From CALVZT01 sp964368755 (lineage in GTDB: Bacteria; Bacillota; Clostridia; Christensenellales; UBA1242): a stretch of DNA of 52,172 nucleotides. The stretch spans positions 1 to 52,172 of the forward strand of contig CAYJCR010000006.1 of NCBI GenBank assembly GCA_964368755.1. The letters run 5' to 3'. Under the pieces are notes generated by a model. The model searched no databases and was not told where the DNA came from. It saw only the letters and a list, made by a program, of their open reading frames with translations. The translations under genes were made by a program, and so were the position numbers. Below are positions 25,371-35,427 of this stretch, piece after piece (within the stretch, counting starts at the first letter, position 1; the number at the start of each line of letters is the position of its first letter).

Positions 25371-25637
25371 ATGTTTGATGAAGAGAATATCCTAAGATTT
25401 CCAGAGAGTAGCAACAGAGTTCTAAGTGAAAAGGAGATAATGAGCCTATTCTTGGGGCTTGTGAGATTGGTCAAAAGAACTGCAATAAGTGAAGTATCAG
25501 TAGAACTTAAAAACGAATGTGAGTTCGCTACTAATACTCTTGATAGGACGCTTCGTGCTCTCAAAGAAAAAGAACGCCAAATCGAACAATTGAAGATCGA
25601 AAATAAGAGACTGTCGGACTATTTGTCCAAACATTAG
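25371..25637 (+). CDS. Small coiled-coil hypothetical protein
   Basis: An 88-residue acidic-then-basic protein. Residues 1-20 are a short disordered start (MFDEENILRFPESSNRV), then a helical region, then a likely coiled coil from about 55 to 85 (heptad pattern in LRALKEKERQIEQLKIENKR). AAAGGAAG before the ATG at 25371 favours this start over an in-frame TTG at 25335. It lies head-to-head with the preceding minus-strand gene and just upstream of addB. Function unknown. Confidence 0.7.
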   Translation: MFDEENILRFPESSNRVLSEKEIMSLFLGLVRLVKRTAISEVSVELKNECEFATNTLDRTLRALKEKERQIEQLKIENKRLSDYLSKH

Positions 25638-25657
25638 TCCAAAGTATAAAAAATCCT

Positions 25658-25686
25658 TTGAGTTTGCTTATATTTAATGTTAAAAT
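25658..25686 (+). promoter_or_regulatory. Promoter for addBA (leaderless geometry)
   Basis: TTGAGT (25658-25663), 17-base spacer, TAAAAT (25681-25686). Only 6 bases separate the -10 from the addB ATG at 25693, where transcription would be expected to start, and no SD is present. Confidence 0.65.
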
Positions 25687-25692
25687 ATAGCT

Positions 25693-28600
25693 ATGAAATT
25701 ATCGCTATATTATTCGAATAATGATTTTAGCCAAGATGAGGAAGTTATCACAAATTGCAAGAGTGGTAGCCATATTTTTGTTGTGCCAGATAGATTTGCG
25801 ATGTCATATGAGAAGAAGTTGTTCGAAGTATTGCATACAGAAGCTCTTTTTAATATGGAAGTAGTTACGTTGTCAAGGCTCGCTTCTAGGTATTTCGGGA
25901 TCAATAGCAATCTCCAACGCATAGATGGAGTAATGCTTGTGCAGAAGATACTATCCACAAACAAACTCAAGTTCAAAGTATTCGGCAATAGTATTGCAAG
26001 TGCAGGTTTTGCAGAGATAATATATGATACTATTATGCAGTTCAAGTCTTGTAAGATCGCTCCTGACAAAGTCAGCGGTTCTCCAAAACTCGATGATATC
26101 GCTCTTGTATACACAGAATATGAGAATATGACCAAAGACTACACAGATAGTGCAGATAAGTTCGAGATCTTTGGTAACGAACTTGAGAAGATGCCAAAAC
26201 TTGATGAGCATTTTCATTTTTGCCACTTTGATGGATTTACAGAACAAGGCTATAATATTATCAAGCAGATTATTCGCCTAGCTCCAAGTGTAAGTGTAAG
26301 TTTGCAAAAAAGTTCTGCCGATAACGGTTTTGTATATCAAAAAGATGTTGAGAATAAACTTTTGGAGATCGCGAAGGACCTAGGTTTAACGCCAGAAGTC
26401 AAAGTTATTGACAATAAGGCAAGACAAGAGTTCAAGTTCATTACAGAGCATTTGTTTGTGCCTAAGCCTAGCGCTCGCGTACAGACTAATAGAGTTGTCT
26501 TGTATGAAGGTAATAGTCTTAGAGATGAACTAGACTATACTTGCAAACAGATACTCAAACTTGTCAAAGTGAATAACTATCGATACAAAGATATCGCAGT
26601 GGTTATGCCTGGTCTTGACAGCAACGAACAACTTATCAAACAGACTTTTGCCGAGTATGGTATCAAATACTTTGTGGATAGTGATAGGGGGTTTGACACA
26701 ACTATCATTTGGAGATATATAACTAGTGTTTTTGGTCTATGTATAAAGTCCGGTATGGTTGATGTACTAGATTTTGTTAACCAAGTAGAAGGCGTCTTTG
26801 ATAGTGAAGACAAGAAGACTTTTGCGTCAGTTGTCGAAGCAAACAGACTCAATCTTGATGGGGTTGTTGAATACGATGATGTTGATGGATATATGAATAT
26901 CAAGACTTTTATCATCAACAATATATTGCCTATTAAGAAAGCTTTGCTAGGTAAGAACTCTATATCAGAGTTTTCAAGATTGTTACTTAGTCTCATCGAC
27001 AACGCACATATTCATCAATCAATAGATAGTCTACTAACACAATATATTGCTAACGATATGCTTTTAGAGCATCGTTTTGCAAGCCAAGAATATGGACTCT
27101 TTGTAGAGCTTATAGACAGTATGAATGCCCTTATTGGTGATAGTATCGTAACAGGTGAAGAGTATGTAGACATCATCAAGTGTGGTTTGCGTAATATCAA
27201 GATATCGACCGTTCCACTTACCGTAGATAGTGTGTTCGTAGGAGATGCAAGCAAGAGTATGTTGGATAGACCCAAGGTCCTCTTTGTACTCAATGCGATT
27301 GCAGATAGTTTGCCTTTGACCAAAGACGATAGTGGCATTATAAGTGATAGAGAAATAATAGAATTGAGCGACAAGTTTGTCTTGGAGCCATCTGTGAATA
27401 TGATCAACTTGAGAGAGAGGCAGAAGACCCTCAATCTTTTGTCCTGCCCACAAGAATTGTTATTTGTTAGTTACTCAATAGACAATGGCGCACAGAAGAG
27501 CCAAGTCTTGACTGGGTTAGAAAAGCTTTTGATACGAGAAGGCGAACCAATCAAGTATTACAACCATTTTAATAACGACTTGACATTCTTAGAGAATATG
27601 GCATCAATGTCGCATTCTACAAAAGAGTTAGTTGCATTGTTACGCAAGTATTATGATGGACAAGACATTGATCTTGCTCCATACGTTGCATATATCAACT
27701 ATTTTGCAAAGAACAAGTTGATAGATATGGATTTGTTTCAACATAAGAATCAATACTCTTTGACCAAAAGTGATGTGTTCTTTGTCGGCAACAAAGTTAG
27801 TGTTAGTGAGGTCGAGAGATACTACGAGTGTCCATTTATGCACTTCCTTGACTACGGGATCAGGGTTAAAGACAAAGAAAATAATCTTGTAGATAGTAAG
27901 ACTATTGGTAATATCCTACATAGAGTTGCAGAGCTTTTTGTTAAGCAGAACAATCTCCCAATCTCCAAGACTTTGATCAAAAAGTCTACTCAAGACATTG
28001 TACAATATGTTATCAATACTGAATTTGCCAACTTGTCTAGACTTAGAGTCAATAAGCCTCTTATTGGTAATATTATCCAAGAGGCTGTGCGCATGTGCGA
28101 TGCGATAAACTATCAGTTAGAATGTGGAAAGTTCAAACCTGTCTTTACAGAAGCAAGATTTGGAGTGGGGAGCAAACTTGAGTCTATTACTATTCAAGCA
28201 GGAGGAAAGAAACTTTGCATAAGTGGAATAGTGGATAGAATAGATGAGTTCAAAGATTACTTCAGAATAATAGACTACAAGACAGGCAATTGTGATACAA
28301 AACTCGCCCAATTGTATTATGGCAAAAAAATTCAGTTGCACGTATATAATCATATAGTTAGTCGTGCCATAAGCAAGAAACCTTGTGGAGTGTACTACTT
28401 CCCAGTCAAACGTAATTTTGACAAACTTGAAGACAAGTATTCTAACTACAAACTTCGTGGAGATACGCTTGATTCTCCAGAGGTGATACTTGCTAGTGAT
28501 CAAAAGCTCGCTACTCAGTCTGCTAGCGATATATTAGCAATCAAACTCAACAAAGGCACCCGTGGTAGAGTATCTACGGATATGGCAATGGGTGAGACGA

Positions 28601-28872
28601 ACGTTGTGGAATTGCCACTAAGTTCATTATCAAAGGTAGCAAGTGAAGATGAACTGTTGGCACGAAGTGAATATGCAATCAAATTGCTTGAACAAGCATG
28701 CAAAGATATTGTGGCAGGGACTATTATAGCAAGTCCACTCAATCTAGATGGCTCAGCATGTGAGTATTGTAAGTACAAAGCGATATGTAGATTTGACACC
28801 ACTTTGGGTACGAGAGAAAGGAATGTCAAAGGTAATAAGATTGAGAACTTCTCTAATGGAGGTGTGTTATGA
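25693..28872 (+). CDS. addB: ATP-dependent nuclease subunit AddB (RexB-like N-terminus)
   Basis: A 1059-residue subunit of the AddAB helicase-nuclease, which resects double-strand breaks for recombination. The C-terminal RecB-type nuclease has GIVDRID, then IDYKTG (Asp861, Lys863), then QLHVY (Gln881). The [4Fe-4S] cysteines are C713, C1023, C1026 and C1032; the 3 and 6 spacing matches Bacillus AddB. The N-terminal Walker A (GxxGxGKT) normally found in AddB is absent: the chain begins MKLSLYYSNNDF with no P-loop. So ATP binding by this subunit is doubtful and the motor is presumably AddA alone. The inactivated-helicase middle, with IAVVMPG and LFVSYS, is as expected. It overlaps addA by 4 bases (ATGA). 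Confidence 0.95.
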   Translation: MKLSLYYSNNDFSQDEEVITNCKSGSHIFVVPDRFAMSYEKKLFEVLHTEALFNMEVVTLSRLASRYFGINSNLQRIDGVMLVQKILSTNKLKFKVFGNSIASAGFAEIIYDTIMQFKSCKIAPDKVSGSPKLDDIALVYTEYENMTKDYTDSADKFEIFGNELEKMPKLDEHFHFCHFDGFTEQGYNIIKQIIRLAPSVSVSLQKSSADNGFVYQKDVENKLLEIAKDLGLTPEVKVIDNKARQEFKFITEHLFVPKPSARVQTNRVVLYEGNSLRDELDYTCKQILKLVKVNNYRYKDIAVVMPGLDSNEQLIKQTFAEYGIKYFVDSDRGFDTTIIWRYITSVFGLCIKSGMVDVLDFVNQVEGVFDSEDKKTFASVVEANRLNLDGVVEYDDVDGYMNIKTFIINNILPIKKALLGKNSISEFSRLLLSLIDNAHIHQSIDSLLTQYIANDMLLEHRFASQEYGLFVELIDSMNALIGDSIVTGEEYVDIIKCGLRNIKISTVPLTVDSVFVGDASKSMLDRPKVLFVLNAIADSLPLTKDDSGIISDREIIELSDKFVLEPSVNMINLRERQKTLNLLSCPQELLFVSYSIDNGAQKSQVLTGLEKLLIREGEPIKYYNHFNNDLTFLENMASMSHSTKELVALLRKYYDGQDIDLAPYVAYINYFAKNKLIDMDLFQHKNQYSLTKSDVFFVGNKVSVSEVERYYECPFMHFLDYGIRVKDKENNLVDSKTIGNILHRVAELFVKQNNLPISKTLIKKSTQDIVQYVINTEFANLSRLRVNKPLIGNIIQEAVRMCDAINYQLECGKFKPVFTEARFGVGSKLESITIQAGGKKLCISGIVDRIDEFKDYFRIIDYKTGNCDTKLAQLYYGKKIQLHVYNHIVSRAISKKPCGVYYFPVKRNFDKLEDKYSNYKLRGDTLDSPEVILASDQKLATQSASDILAIKLNKGTRGRVSTDMAMGETNVVELPLSSLSKVASEDELLARSEYAIKLLEQACKDIVAGTIIASPLNLDGSACEYCKYKAICRFDTTLGTRERNVKGNKIENFSNGGVL

Positions 28873-31800
28873 GACATTATACCGACTCCCAACAAGAAGT
28901 AATCAACTATACCGGTAGCAATCTACTAGTGTCGGCATCGGCAGGCTCTGGCAAGACAGAAGTAACTATGCAGAAGATATATGAGTTGATAGTATCAAAA
29001 AAAGTTGATATAGACCAACTCCTTGTGGTTACATTTACTTCGGCGGCGGCAAATGAGATGAAGTCAAGGTTGTTATCCAAGTTGCAACAAGGCGAGATAA
29101 ACTCTAGGATATTGAATCAGATTGATGGAGTATCTACAGCCGACATCTCTACTTTGCATAGTTTCTGCCAAAAGATGATCAAACAATACTTCTATGCAAT
29201 AGGAATAGATCCTTCTTTTGAACTTATCAGTGAAGAAGATAGGGATATGTTGAGATTGGAGAGTATAGACAAGCTTCTTATCGAACATCAAGATAATGAC
29301 AAACTCAGTGAGATATTGCAGATATTCAAAGCGCGCAAAGACACTATTATGTTCAAGCGCACCATTATGGAGTTGTATGACTTTTTGCAATCAATAGAAG
29401 ATGGAGATTATCTCCAATCAACAGCATTGTCATCGTATAACCTTGACTTGAATGGCAATAAGACTATCGCTTATCTTAATGATTATATAATACGTAAGTT
29501 GATGTTCTACAGAGATCAATTCTCATACTATTTGCAGAGTTCTAGTAGTATAGAGTGTGCTAAGTTGTCGGCATTCTGTTCTGCTGTACTTGACAAATTT
29601 GATTGTTTGACCGAACATAACACTTTTGAACAAACATATGCACAGATTCTAGCATTGAAGACAATGCCGTCATTTCCTACGGGCAAGTTTGATCAATCAC
29701 ATATTGCACTAAAACAATCACTTCAGGCATTGTGGAATGGCTTCAAAAAGACCAAAACCAAGTTATTAGATATCTTCGATTGTGATATGGATGAGGCTCT
29801 TGCAAGAATGTCGAAGACAAAGTCGCAGTTAGAAACTATTGTATGGTTTGTCAAAGAATTTGATAGGGAATATAGTCATAACAAACATATTCGTAACCTT
29901 CTTGACTTTAATGATCTAGAACAGTTCATGATAAGGTTACTCAAAAAGAAAGATTTGTGCGAGAAGATATCTTCTAGATATAAGTACATATTTGTTGATG
30001 AATATCAAGATATCAATGCTGTGCAGGAGAAGATAATATCACTTCTTTCTAATAACAATGTTACTATGGTTGGTGATGTTAAGCAAAGTATCTATGGTTT
30101 CCGTAATAGTAATCCAGATATTTTCTTGAACAAATACAATGACTATCAAAAGAATAAATCGGCAAACAAAGCTATATCTCTCAATGACAACTTCCGATGC
30201 TATCCAAGTATTCTTGAGTTTGTTAACAAAGTGTGTGATGTAGTAATGACCAAGTACACAAGTGGCGTTGATTATAAGAACGATGCACGCTTTGTGATAA
30301 ACAAGGGTGCTCCGATTGAACAAACTCATCAGGTGGAGATAGATATAATCAAACCATTCGATAAGAGTGTGAATGAGACTCCATCAGCACTTTATCGCAT
30401 AGAAGATACACAAGACAACGAAGACTATTCGGCAGCAAGACTTGAGGCAAAGATTGTTGCGAATAAAATCAAGGAACTGCTAGACAAAGAAGTCTATAAT
30501 GTGTCTGACAAGTGTTATAAGAAAATTGATTATTCTTCTATTGCAATATTATCTCGTAATAGAAAAGATTATTATAGGACATTTGTAGAAGAGTTGAACA
30601 AATATAATATACCTATCCTTGCTAACTTTTCTGATTTTCTATACCAAAATATTGATATAATGTTGCTTGTAAGCTTCCTCAAAGTGGTTGCAAAGTCCGA
30701 AGATGATATCTCGTACATAACCATATTGTGTAGCCCATTTGTTGGTGTTACTTATGATGAACTTGCCATCTTGCGACAAAGTTGTGGCAAACCAACAATT
30801 ATGGAATGTGCTATGGAATATTGCGAAAGTCATAAAGATGACCTAGCAAGTAAAATAAAAAGTTTGAACAAGACAATAGAGAAGTATACTATTCGAGCAA
30901 CTTGCGATACAGTATTATCTTTACTATACTCAATAATTGATGAATGGGGCATCTACAACTATCTTCTCGCTCTGCCAAGTGGAGAAAAAAGGATTGCTCT
31001 GATTGACAAATATCTAGATACTATCAAAGGCGCAGATTATAACACATGTCTTACACGTTATCTATACTTTGTGGATAACTATGCCCAAGATGCCAAGTTC
31101 GACATGTCAATTATTGGCAATGAGAATAGTGTCACTGTAAGCACTATTCATGGTAGCAAAGGATTGGGATATGATGTTGTATTCTTAATAGGCGCTGGTG
31201 AGAACTTTGTCGGCAATGCCTTTGGCTCCAATATCGAGAAAGACAAAGATTATGGCTTGGGTATGGATTGCTACGATATCATAGAGAATACAAAAGACTC
31301 AACGTTGCCGAAAGAAGCCATCAAAATTATCAAATCTAACAACGATTTTGCAGAAGAAATGAGAATCTTGTATGTTGCTTTGACTAGAGCAAAGAGTAGG
31401 CTAATAATCGTTGGACAGACAGATATTGCCAAACTTGATCCTATCACTAACGAACTTCAAGTATTTGATAATAAAGATTATATAAGTCTTATTATCAATG
31501 CATTGGGAGAAGACCTAGTATCTCGTCTAAGTAATGGTGAAAAAGTAATAGCAAATGATGGCTACCTCATCAATGTAGTAGACAATGACGAAGTGTCGAG
31601 CAGTGAAGAGGAGTTGACAGTCGAACTTCCTGACAAGATCGATACCAAAGGCCTTGAGATAGAAGGTTATCTAGATAGAGCATATGATTATAATACAGAC
31701 ATCACTATCAAGAATTCAGTTACAAGTCTTATGGAAGAGAATAGAATATATGAGAATGTCAATTCTATGCCAAAAGATTTTGGGTTAAAAGAAAGCAAAT

Positions 31801-32297
31801 CTTTGAGTTCTTCTGCTGGAGCACAACTTGGTACGGCATATCATACTGCCATGCAAGAGATACCGCTTGATGCGGATATAGAACAAATATGCAAGTATCT
31901 GCACGATAAGTCTAAGTCTGCGTTTAACGGCGAATATTTTGCTCAAATCAATCCTTCAAAGATCAAAAAAGCTATTGATTGCATATCTGCCTTAGGTGGA
32001 GATGTGATAATGAAAGAAAAGAGCTTCCTTGCCTATCTCCCATATAACGAAGTTGTAGGTAAGGGCGAACAGGAAGACAAGATTTTGCTTCAAGGAGTGA
32101 TTGATTTTGTCTCACTTGGTAAGAAAAATATAATTGTAGATTACAAGACTACCAAAGTTAATTCTGAACAGGACTTAAGAGACAAATATGCGCTACAACT
32201 ACATATCTATAAGTTAGCAACACAAAAAGCGCTTTGTAAAACAATAGATGAAGTATATGTTTACTCGTTTTATTTAGACAAAATGATAAAAATCTGA
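28869..32297 (+). CDS. addA: ATP-dependent helicase/nuclease subunit AddA
   Basis: A 1142-residue UvrD/RecB-type 3'-5' helicase with a C-terminal nuclease. Motifs in order: Q motif (TDSQQEVI), Walker A ASAGSGKT (Lys29, Thr30), motif Ia VVTFTSAAANEMKSRL, Walker B VDEYQD (376-381), motif III GDVKQSIYGFRNSNP, motif V TVSTIHGSKGLGYDVVF, motif VI ILYVALTRAKSRLIIVG. The nuclease has GVIDFV and VDYKTTKV (Asp1091, Lys1093), followed by YALQLHIYK. All catalytic residues are present, so the complex should be active despite the missing AddB P-loop. Its ATG overlaps the addB stop, indicating coupled synthesis. Confidence 0.97.
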   Translation: MRHYTDSQQEVINYTGSNLLVSASAGSGKTEVTMQKIYELIVSKKVDIDQLLVVTFTSAAANEMKSRLLSKLQQGEINSRILNQIDGVSTADISTLHSFCQKMIKQYFYAIGIDPSFELISEEDRDMLRLESIDKLLIEHQDNDKLSEILQIFKARKDTIMFKRTIMELYDFLQSIEDGDYLQSTALSSYNLDLNGNKTIAYLNDYIIRKLMFYRDQFSYYLQSSSSIECAKLSAFCSAVLDKFDCLTEHNTFEQTYAQILALKTMPSFPTGKFDQSHIALKQSLQALWNGFKKTKTKLLDIFDCDMDEALARMSKTKSQLETIVWFVKEFDREYSHNKHIRNLLDFNDLEQFMIRLLKKKDLCEKISSRYKYIFVDEYQDINAVQEKIISLLSNNNVTMVGDVKQSIYGFRNSNPDIFLNKYNDYQKNKSANKAISLNDNFRCYPSILEFVNKVCDVVMTKYTSGVDYKNDARFVINKGAPIEQTHQVEIDIIKPFDKSVNETPSALYRIEDTQDNEDYSAARLEAKIVANKIKELLDKEVYNVSDKCYKKIDYSSIAILSRNRKDYYRTFVEELNKYNIPILANFSDFLYQNIDIMLLVSFLKVVAKSEDDISYITILCSPFVGVTYDELAILRQSCGKPTIMECAMEYCESHKDDLASKIKSLNKTIEKYTIRATCDTVLSLLYSIIDEWGIYNYLLALPSGEKRIALIDKYLDTIKGADYNTCLTRYLYFVDNYAQDAKFDMSIIGNENSVTVSTIHGSKGLGYDVVFLIGAGENFVGNAFGSNIEKDKDYGLGMDCYDIIENTKDSTLPKEAIKIIKSNNDFAEEMRILYVALTRAKSRLIIVGQTDIAKLDPITNELQVFDNKDYISLIINALGEDLVSRLSNGEKVIANDGYLINVVDNDEVSSSEEELTVELPDKIDTKGLEIEGYLDRAYDYNTDITIKNSVTSLMEENRIYENVNSMPKDFGLKESKSLSSSAGAQLGTAYHTAMQEIPLDADIEQICKYLHDKSKSAFNGEYFAQINPSKIKKAIDCISALGGDVIMKEKSFLAYLPYNEVVGKGEQEDKILLQGVIDFVSLGKKNIIVDYKTTKVNSEQDLRDKYALQLHIYKLATQKALCKTIDEVYVYSFYLDKMIKI

Positions 32298-32324
32298 CCT
32301 TGCAATTAGCTAGGTCATTTTTAT
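32295..32324 (+). terminator. Intrinsic terminator after addA
   Basis: TGACCT (32295-32300, starting at the stop codon) pairs with AGGTCA (32312-32317), followed by a T-rich tract. The CGACC-AAAC-GGTCG hairpin just downstream (32325-32338), with further Ts, may be a back-up. Confidence 0.65.
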
Positions 32325-32397
32325 TCGACCAAACGGTCGGAAAATTTATTTTTTTTGCAAAATATATCTCTATTTATTAGTAAATCAAAAATATTTG

Positions 32398-32406
32398 TGT
32401 TATACT
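32398..32406 (+). promoter_or_regulatory. Extended -10 promoter element
   Basis: TGTTATACT, an extended -10, lies about 34 bases before the start codon at 32440. The region 17 bases upstream (TAGTAA) is a poor -35, consistent with dependence on the extended -10. Confidence 0.6.
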
Positions 32407-32439
32407 AACAATAATTTAGAGAGCAAAGGAGATTTGTTT

Positions 32440-34530
32440 ATGGGACAGTTGGGTGCATTCAATCTATTTACAACAATTGAGACTTTTTTGAAAGAAACGT
32501 TTGGAACAACCAATAACTTCCAAATATATTTTTATGCAATAATCGCAGCAATGTTGTTCGGTATCATAGTATCTATTATTGCTGTAAGAATGTCTTACGA
32601 AGTTAGATTGCTCAAATGTGTAGGTGGTTTTAACAAATACTTTAGAGTAAAGCCATTCATTACAGAAGAGAACTTGATCGAGTTCAATAATAAGATGAAA
32701 CAAGTTCCTGAGACTGTAAGAAGCAATTGGCAACAATATATGCTCAACCGTGAAGAAGAGCCAAGCAAGTATATCAACGCAGAGACTTGTGTAGAGAGAC
32801 CTCTTAAGACAAGCGCAATTGATAAGACCCTTAGCAATATGACAGTATTTACTATCTTACTATGCGTAGTATCTGTATTGCTTATTACATTAGGTTATGT
32901 TTCTGCAGGCACAACGAACTTTGCTGTAATCATTGCCAATGCATTGATTCTACCAGTTGTACTTCTTGTGCTATATACATTGTATTCTGTTATTTTCCAT
33001 TCTTGGAAGAACTCCGTTCAAGGTGAGTTGTTTGAGAATTTCCACAACTTCCAACGTAATGTTAATAAAGCAGTTACAACACTTCCATTCTTCATTGATT
33101 ATGAATTGTTATTTACACGCAAAGAGATTAAGAAGAATATTCCTATCCTTCAAGAGTATTTAGACAAACGTGCACTTCTTGAACAACAAGAGTTGGAGAA
33201 AGCAAGACTTAGCACAATGGAGACAGAGAAGTTCAACTTTGACGAACTTGGTATCAATGGCTCACTTGTCCTCGAAAGGGCTATGAAAGAGTGCGAAATG
33301 TACTTGACAGCTCGTAGAAGATTGCAGACAGAATGTGATCAGATAGAGACTGAGAAAGATAATTACAGCAAGAACTTCGATATATCTACCAAAGAATATC
33401 AGAGGAAGATACAGGCAAGTAGAGAGAACCTTGAGAGCTTGAAAGCTCAACAAGAAGCTTCAACTAACCGTATCGAGAGTAACTATATTAAGAAGCAACA
33501 AGCTGACGAGATGAAGAAACAAGAGCTCATCGAGAAAGAGAACGATGAAGCTACAACAAGATACAAAGAAGAGCAAGAGACTCTTGCTGAAGAGATCAAG
33601 AAGAGAAAAGAAGACATTGAAGAGAAGCGTAAGGCTATTGAATCTGCAATGAAATCTGAGTTCAAGAACTATGCTAACGTAGTATACAAAGAACTTGAAG
33701 GCCTTGTGAAGAAAGATATCAAAGATAAGATTGCTAGTCTAACTACTGAGAATAACGAACTTAAAGAGTCGCTTAGTGCTTATCAGAATGGCGTAGGTCA
33801 GACAGAAGATTATATCGTTCCTAACACTGAAGTAATTCCAGAAGTAGAAATTGAAGATGATACAGCTTCGGACAACGAGTTCGCTGGATTCGACCAAGAT
33901 GTAACAGCAGTTGCTGAAGACAAGGCTGATGATTCTTTGTTCGACACAAGCGCTACGGCAGATGTCCCAGAAGTAGAGTTGGAGACTGAGGCACAACCAC
34001 AATACAAAGATATCGAGTGGGAAGCAGAAGATTCTGAGACTAACGAGCAACCTCAATCAACTCCAGAAGAAGAGCCTATAACAGCTCCTGCATCTGGAAT
34101 ATATTCTGATTCTAAGGCAGTTACTAGTGGAGTTGTTACAGAAGATGAGTTAGAGGAACTCCAAAGACGAATCGAAGAAGAGAACAAAAAGTTATTTAAG
34201 CAAAAACAAGATTTTGCTCAAGAGATTGAACAAAAGATAGACGAGATGGATAAGCCTAGTGAAGTTGAGGTAGAGGAAGCACCTAAGCCAGTTGAGAAGA
34301 AAAAGCCTGCTCCAAGGAAGTCTGCTTCATCCAAAGGTTCAACTCCAGTAGAAAGAAAACCTCGTGCAAAATCTAAATCTGCTACTACAAAGAAAGCTCC
34401 AGCAAAGAAAGCTGCACCAAAAAAACCAGCCAAAGCTACTTCTGTGAAGAAGCCAAAGACAACAGTTGCTGATGAACTTGATGACGTATCAGCAGAGATG
34501 GAAGCTCTTTTGAAAAATATCAAGAAATAA
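32440..34530 (+). CDS. Membrane-anchored coiled-coil protein with histone-H1-like tail
   Basis: A 696-residue protein of unknown function. Layout: a membrane span at about 27-50, a conserved-looking basic stretch (RMSYEVRLLKCVGGFNKYF), two further spans within about 134-186, then a long charged coiled coil (about 230-470) rich in Glu, Lys and Gln. An acidic low-complexity linker (about 470-560) leads to a short coiled coil and a Lys/Ala/Pro/Thr tail (about 615-680) with KKAPAKKAAPKKPAKA. That tail resembles histone-H1-like bacterial tails. The coiled coil and tail are probably cytoplasmic, which would allow contact with nucleic acid or acidic surfaces. AAAGGAG supports the ATG at 32440; the in-frame GTG at 32395 precedes the -10 element. 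Single gene with its own terminator. Confidence 0.8.
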   Translation: MGQLGAFNLFTTIETFLKETFGTTNNFQIYFYAIIAAMLFGIIVSIIAVRMSYEVRLLKCVGGFNKYFRVKPFITEENLIEFNNKMKQVPETVRSNWQQYMLNREEEPSKYINAETCVERPLKTSAIDKTLSNMTVFTILLCVVSVLLITLGYVSAGTTNFAVIIANALILPVVLLVLYTLYSVIFHSWKNSVQGELFENFHNFQRNVNKAVTTLPFFIDYELLFTRKEIKKNIPILQEYLDKRALLEQQELEKARLSTMETEKFNFDELGINGSLVLERAMKECEMYLTARRRLQTECDQIETEKDNYSKNFDISTKEYQRKIQASRENLESLKAQQEASTNRIESNYIKKQQADEMKKQELIEKENDEATTRYKEEQETLAEEIKKRKEDIEEKRKAIESAMKSEFKNYANVVYKELEGLVKKDIKDKIASLTTENNELKESLSAYQNGVGQTEDYIVPNTEVIPEVEIEDDTASDNEFAGFDQDVTAVAEDKADDSLFDTSATADVPEVELETEAQPQYKDIEWEAEDSETNEQPQSTPEEEPITAPASGIYSDSKAVTSGVVTEDELEELQRRIEEENKKLFKQKQDFAQEIEQKIDEMDKPSEVEVEEAPKPVEKKKPAPRKSASSKGSTPVERKPRAKSKSATTKKAPAKKAAPKKPAKATSVKKPKTTVADELDDVSAEMEALLKNIKK

Positions 34531-34532
34531 TA

Positions 34533-34562
34533 AAAGTACCCTTTATTAGGGTACTTTTTATT
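34533..34562. terminator. Bidirectional terminator
   Basis: AAAGTACCCT (34533-34542) and AGGGTACTTT (34548-34557) form a perfect 10-bp stem, T-rich on both strands. It serves the coiled-coil protein gene and the convergent PRC-barrel gene. Confidence 0.9.
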
Positions 34563-34568
34563 GAATAA

Positions 34569-35315
34569 TTATTTTGTTGAATAAGTAGCAAGTTCCACAA
34601 GCTTGTTACTTTTTTTTGCCCATTCAAGATGTTTATTTGTTATTTTGCAATCTTTTTTTGCAATTATTTCATTGTTTTGTCCATAAATATTGGCAGTTAC
34701 TCTTCGACCTAACAGGAAGCTCGCGTCAGATACAATTCTTGTGGGAACAGGAGTTGCATCAAACTTAATTGATGCACGTTTGATACTTGTTTCAATCTTT
34801 GGAGGAGCTTGGATAGATACGACTTGAGAAACCTTTGCTGTCGGCATCTTTTTATTCTTAGATTTTTTTAGATTTATTTTTACATTATTGTTGTTAATGA
34901 TAATTGTATTATTGCTTGCTGATATTATTTGTTCTTTATCAACGGTTATTCCATTGGCTGTTATATTAACAACAGTAAACTTATTAGATAGTTCAACTTC
35001 ATCGACCTTGCCGATATATTCACCTTGAGTATTGTATACAATATAATTGATTGGATTGTTAAGGCACACTCCACCATCAACCGATATTATTGGATATATT
35101 CCTTCATTACTTCTGATAGTGATGGCATTTGGCCCAACATTATGGATTTTGTTGATATCAAGGACTTTGTCTTCCACGTCTTCATTTTCATCAAAAAAAA
35201 CTAGCCATTGTGCTTTCTTCAGTTTGTTGTCGAAGCATATATTTTTTACAGTCCCTTCATAGTTGCCATTATACAAATTGATGATTGGTTTTGAGATAAT
35301 ATCGGTAGTTAGCAT
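34569..35315 (-). CDS. PRC-barrel domain protein
   Basis: A 248-residue soluble protein. Residues 1 to about 80 form a PRC-barrel (IISKPIINLYNGNYEGTVKN, then ICFDNKLKKAQWLVFF). A second barrel-like unit follows (YIVYNTQGEYIGKVDEVELS, about 87-106). A basic, Asn-rich linker leads to a third short barrel-like unit near 200 (LLGRRVTANIYGQNNEII). PRC-barrels bind RNA or protein partners, for example in RimM and in sporulation proteins such as YlmC. The partner here is unknown. GAGGAGGAA lies 5 bases before the ATG at 35315, so the longer in-frame extension is rejected. It is divergent from the SPFH gene, sharing a 112-base intergenic region. Confidence 0.8.
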   Translation of the reverse strand: MLTTDIISKPIINLYNGNYEGTVKNICFDNKLKKAQWLVFFDENEDVEDKVLDINKIHNVGPNAITIRSNEGIYPIISVDGGVCLNNPINYIVYNTQGEYIGKVDEVELSNKFTVVNITANGITVDKEQIISASNNTIIINNNNVKINLKKSKNKKMPTAKVSQVVSIQAPPKIETSIKRASIKFDATPVPTRIVSDASFLLGRRVTANIYGQNNEIIAKKDCKITNKHLEWAKKSNKLVELATYSTK

Positions 35316-35427
35316 AGTATTCCTCCTCTGATTTATTAAATGTATATGTAAACTTTTCAACTTTTAGTATATTTATTGGTAGCATTTTTTTGAAAGTTAT
35401 GCTAAGATTGTCTACGAAACATTTATC

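Noticed and set aside
32325..32343. Inverted repeat CGACC-AAAC-GGTCG that resembles a TetR-family operator
   Set aside because: It lies right after the addA terminator and before a T run, so a second terminator hairpin explains it; no TetR gene is in the window.
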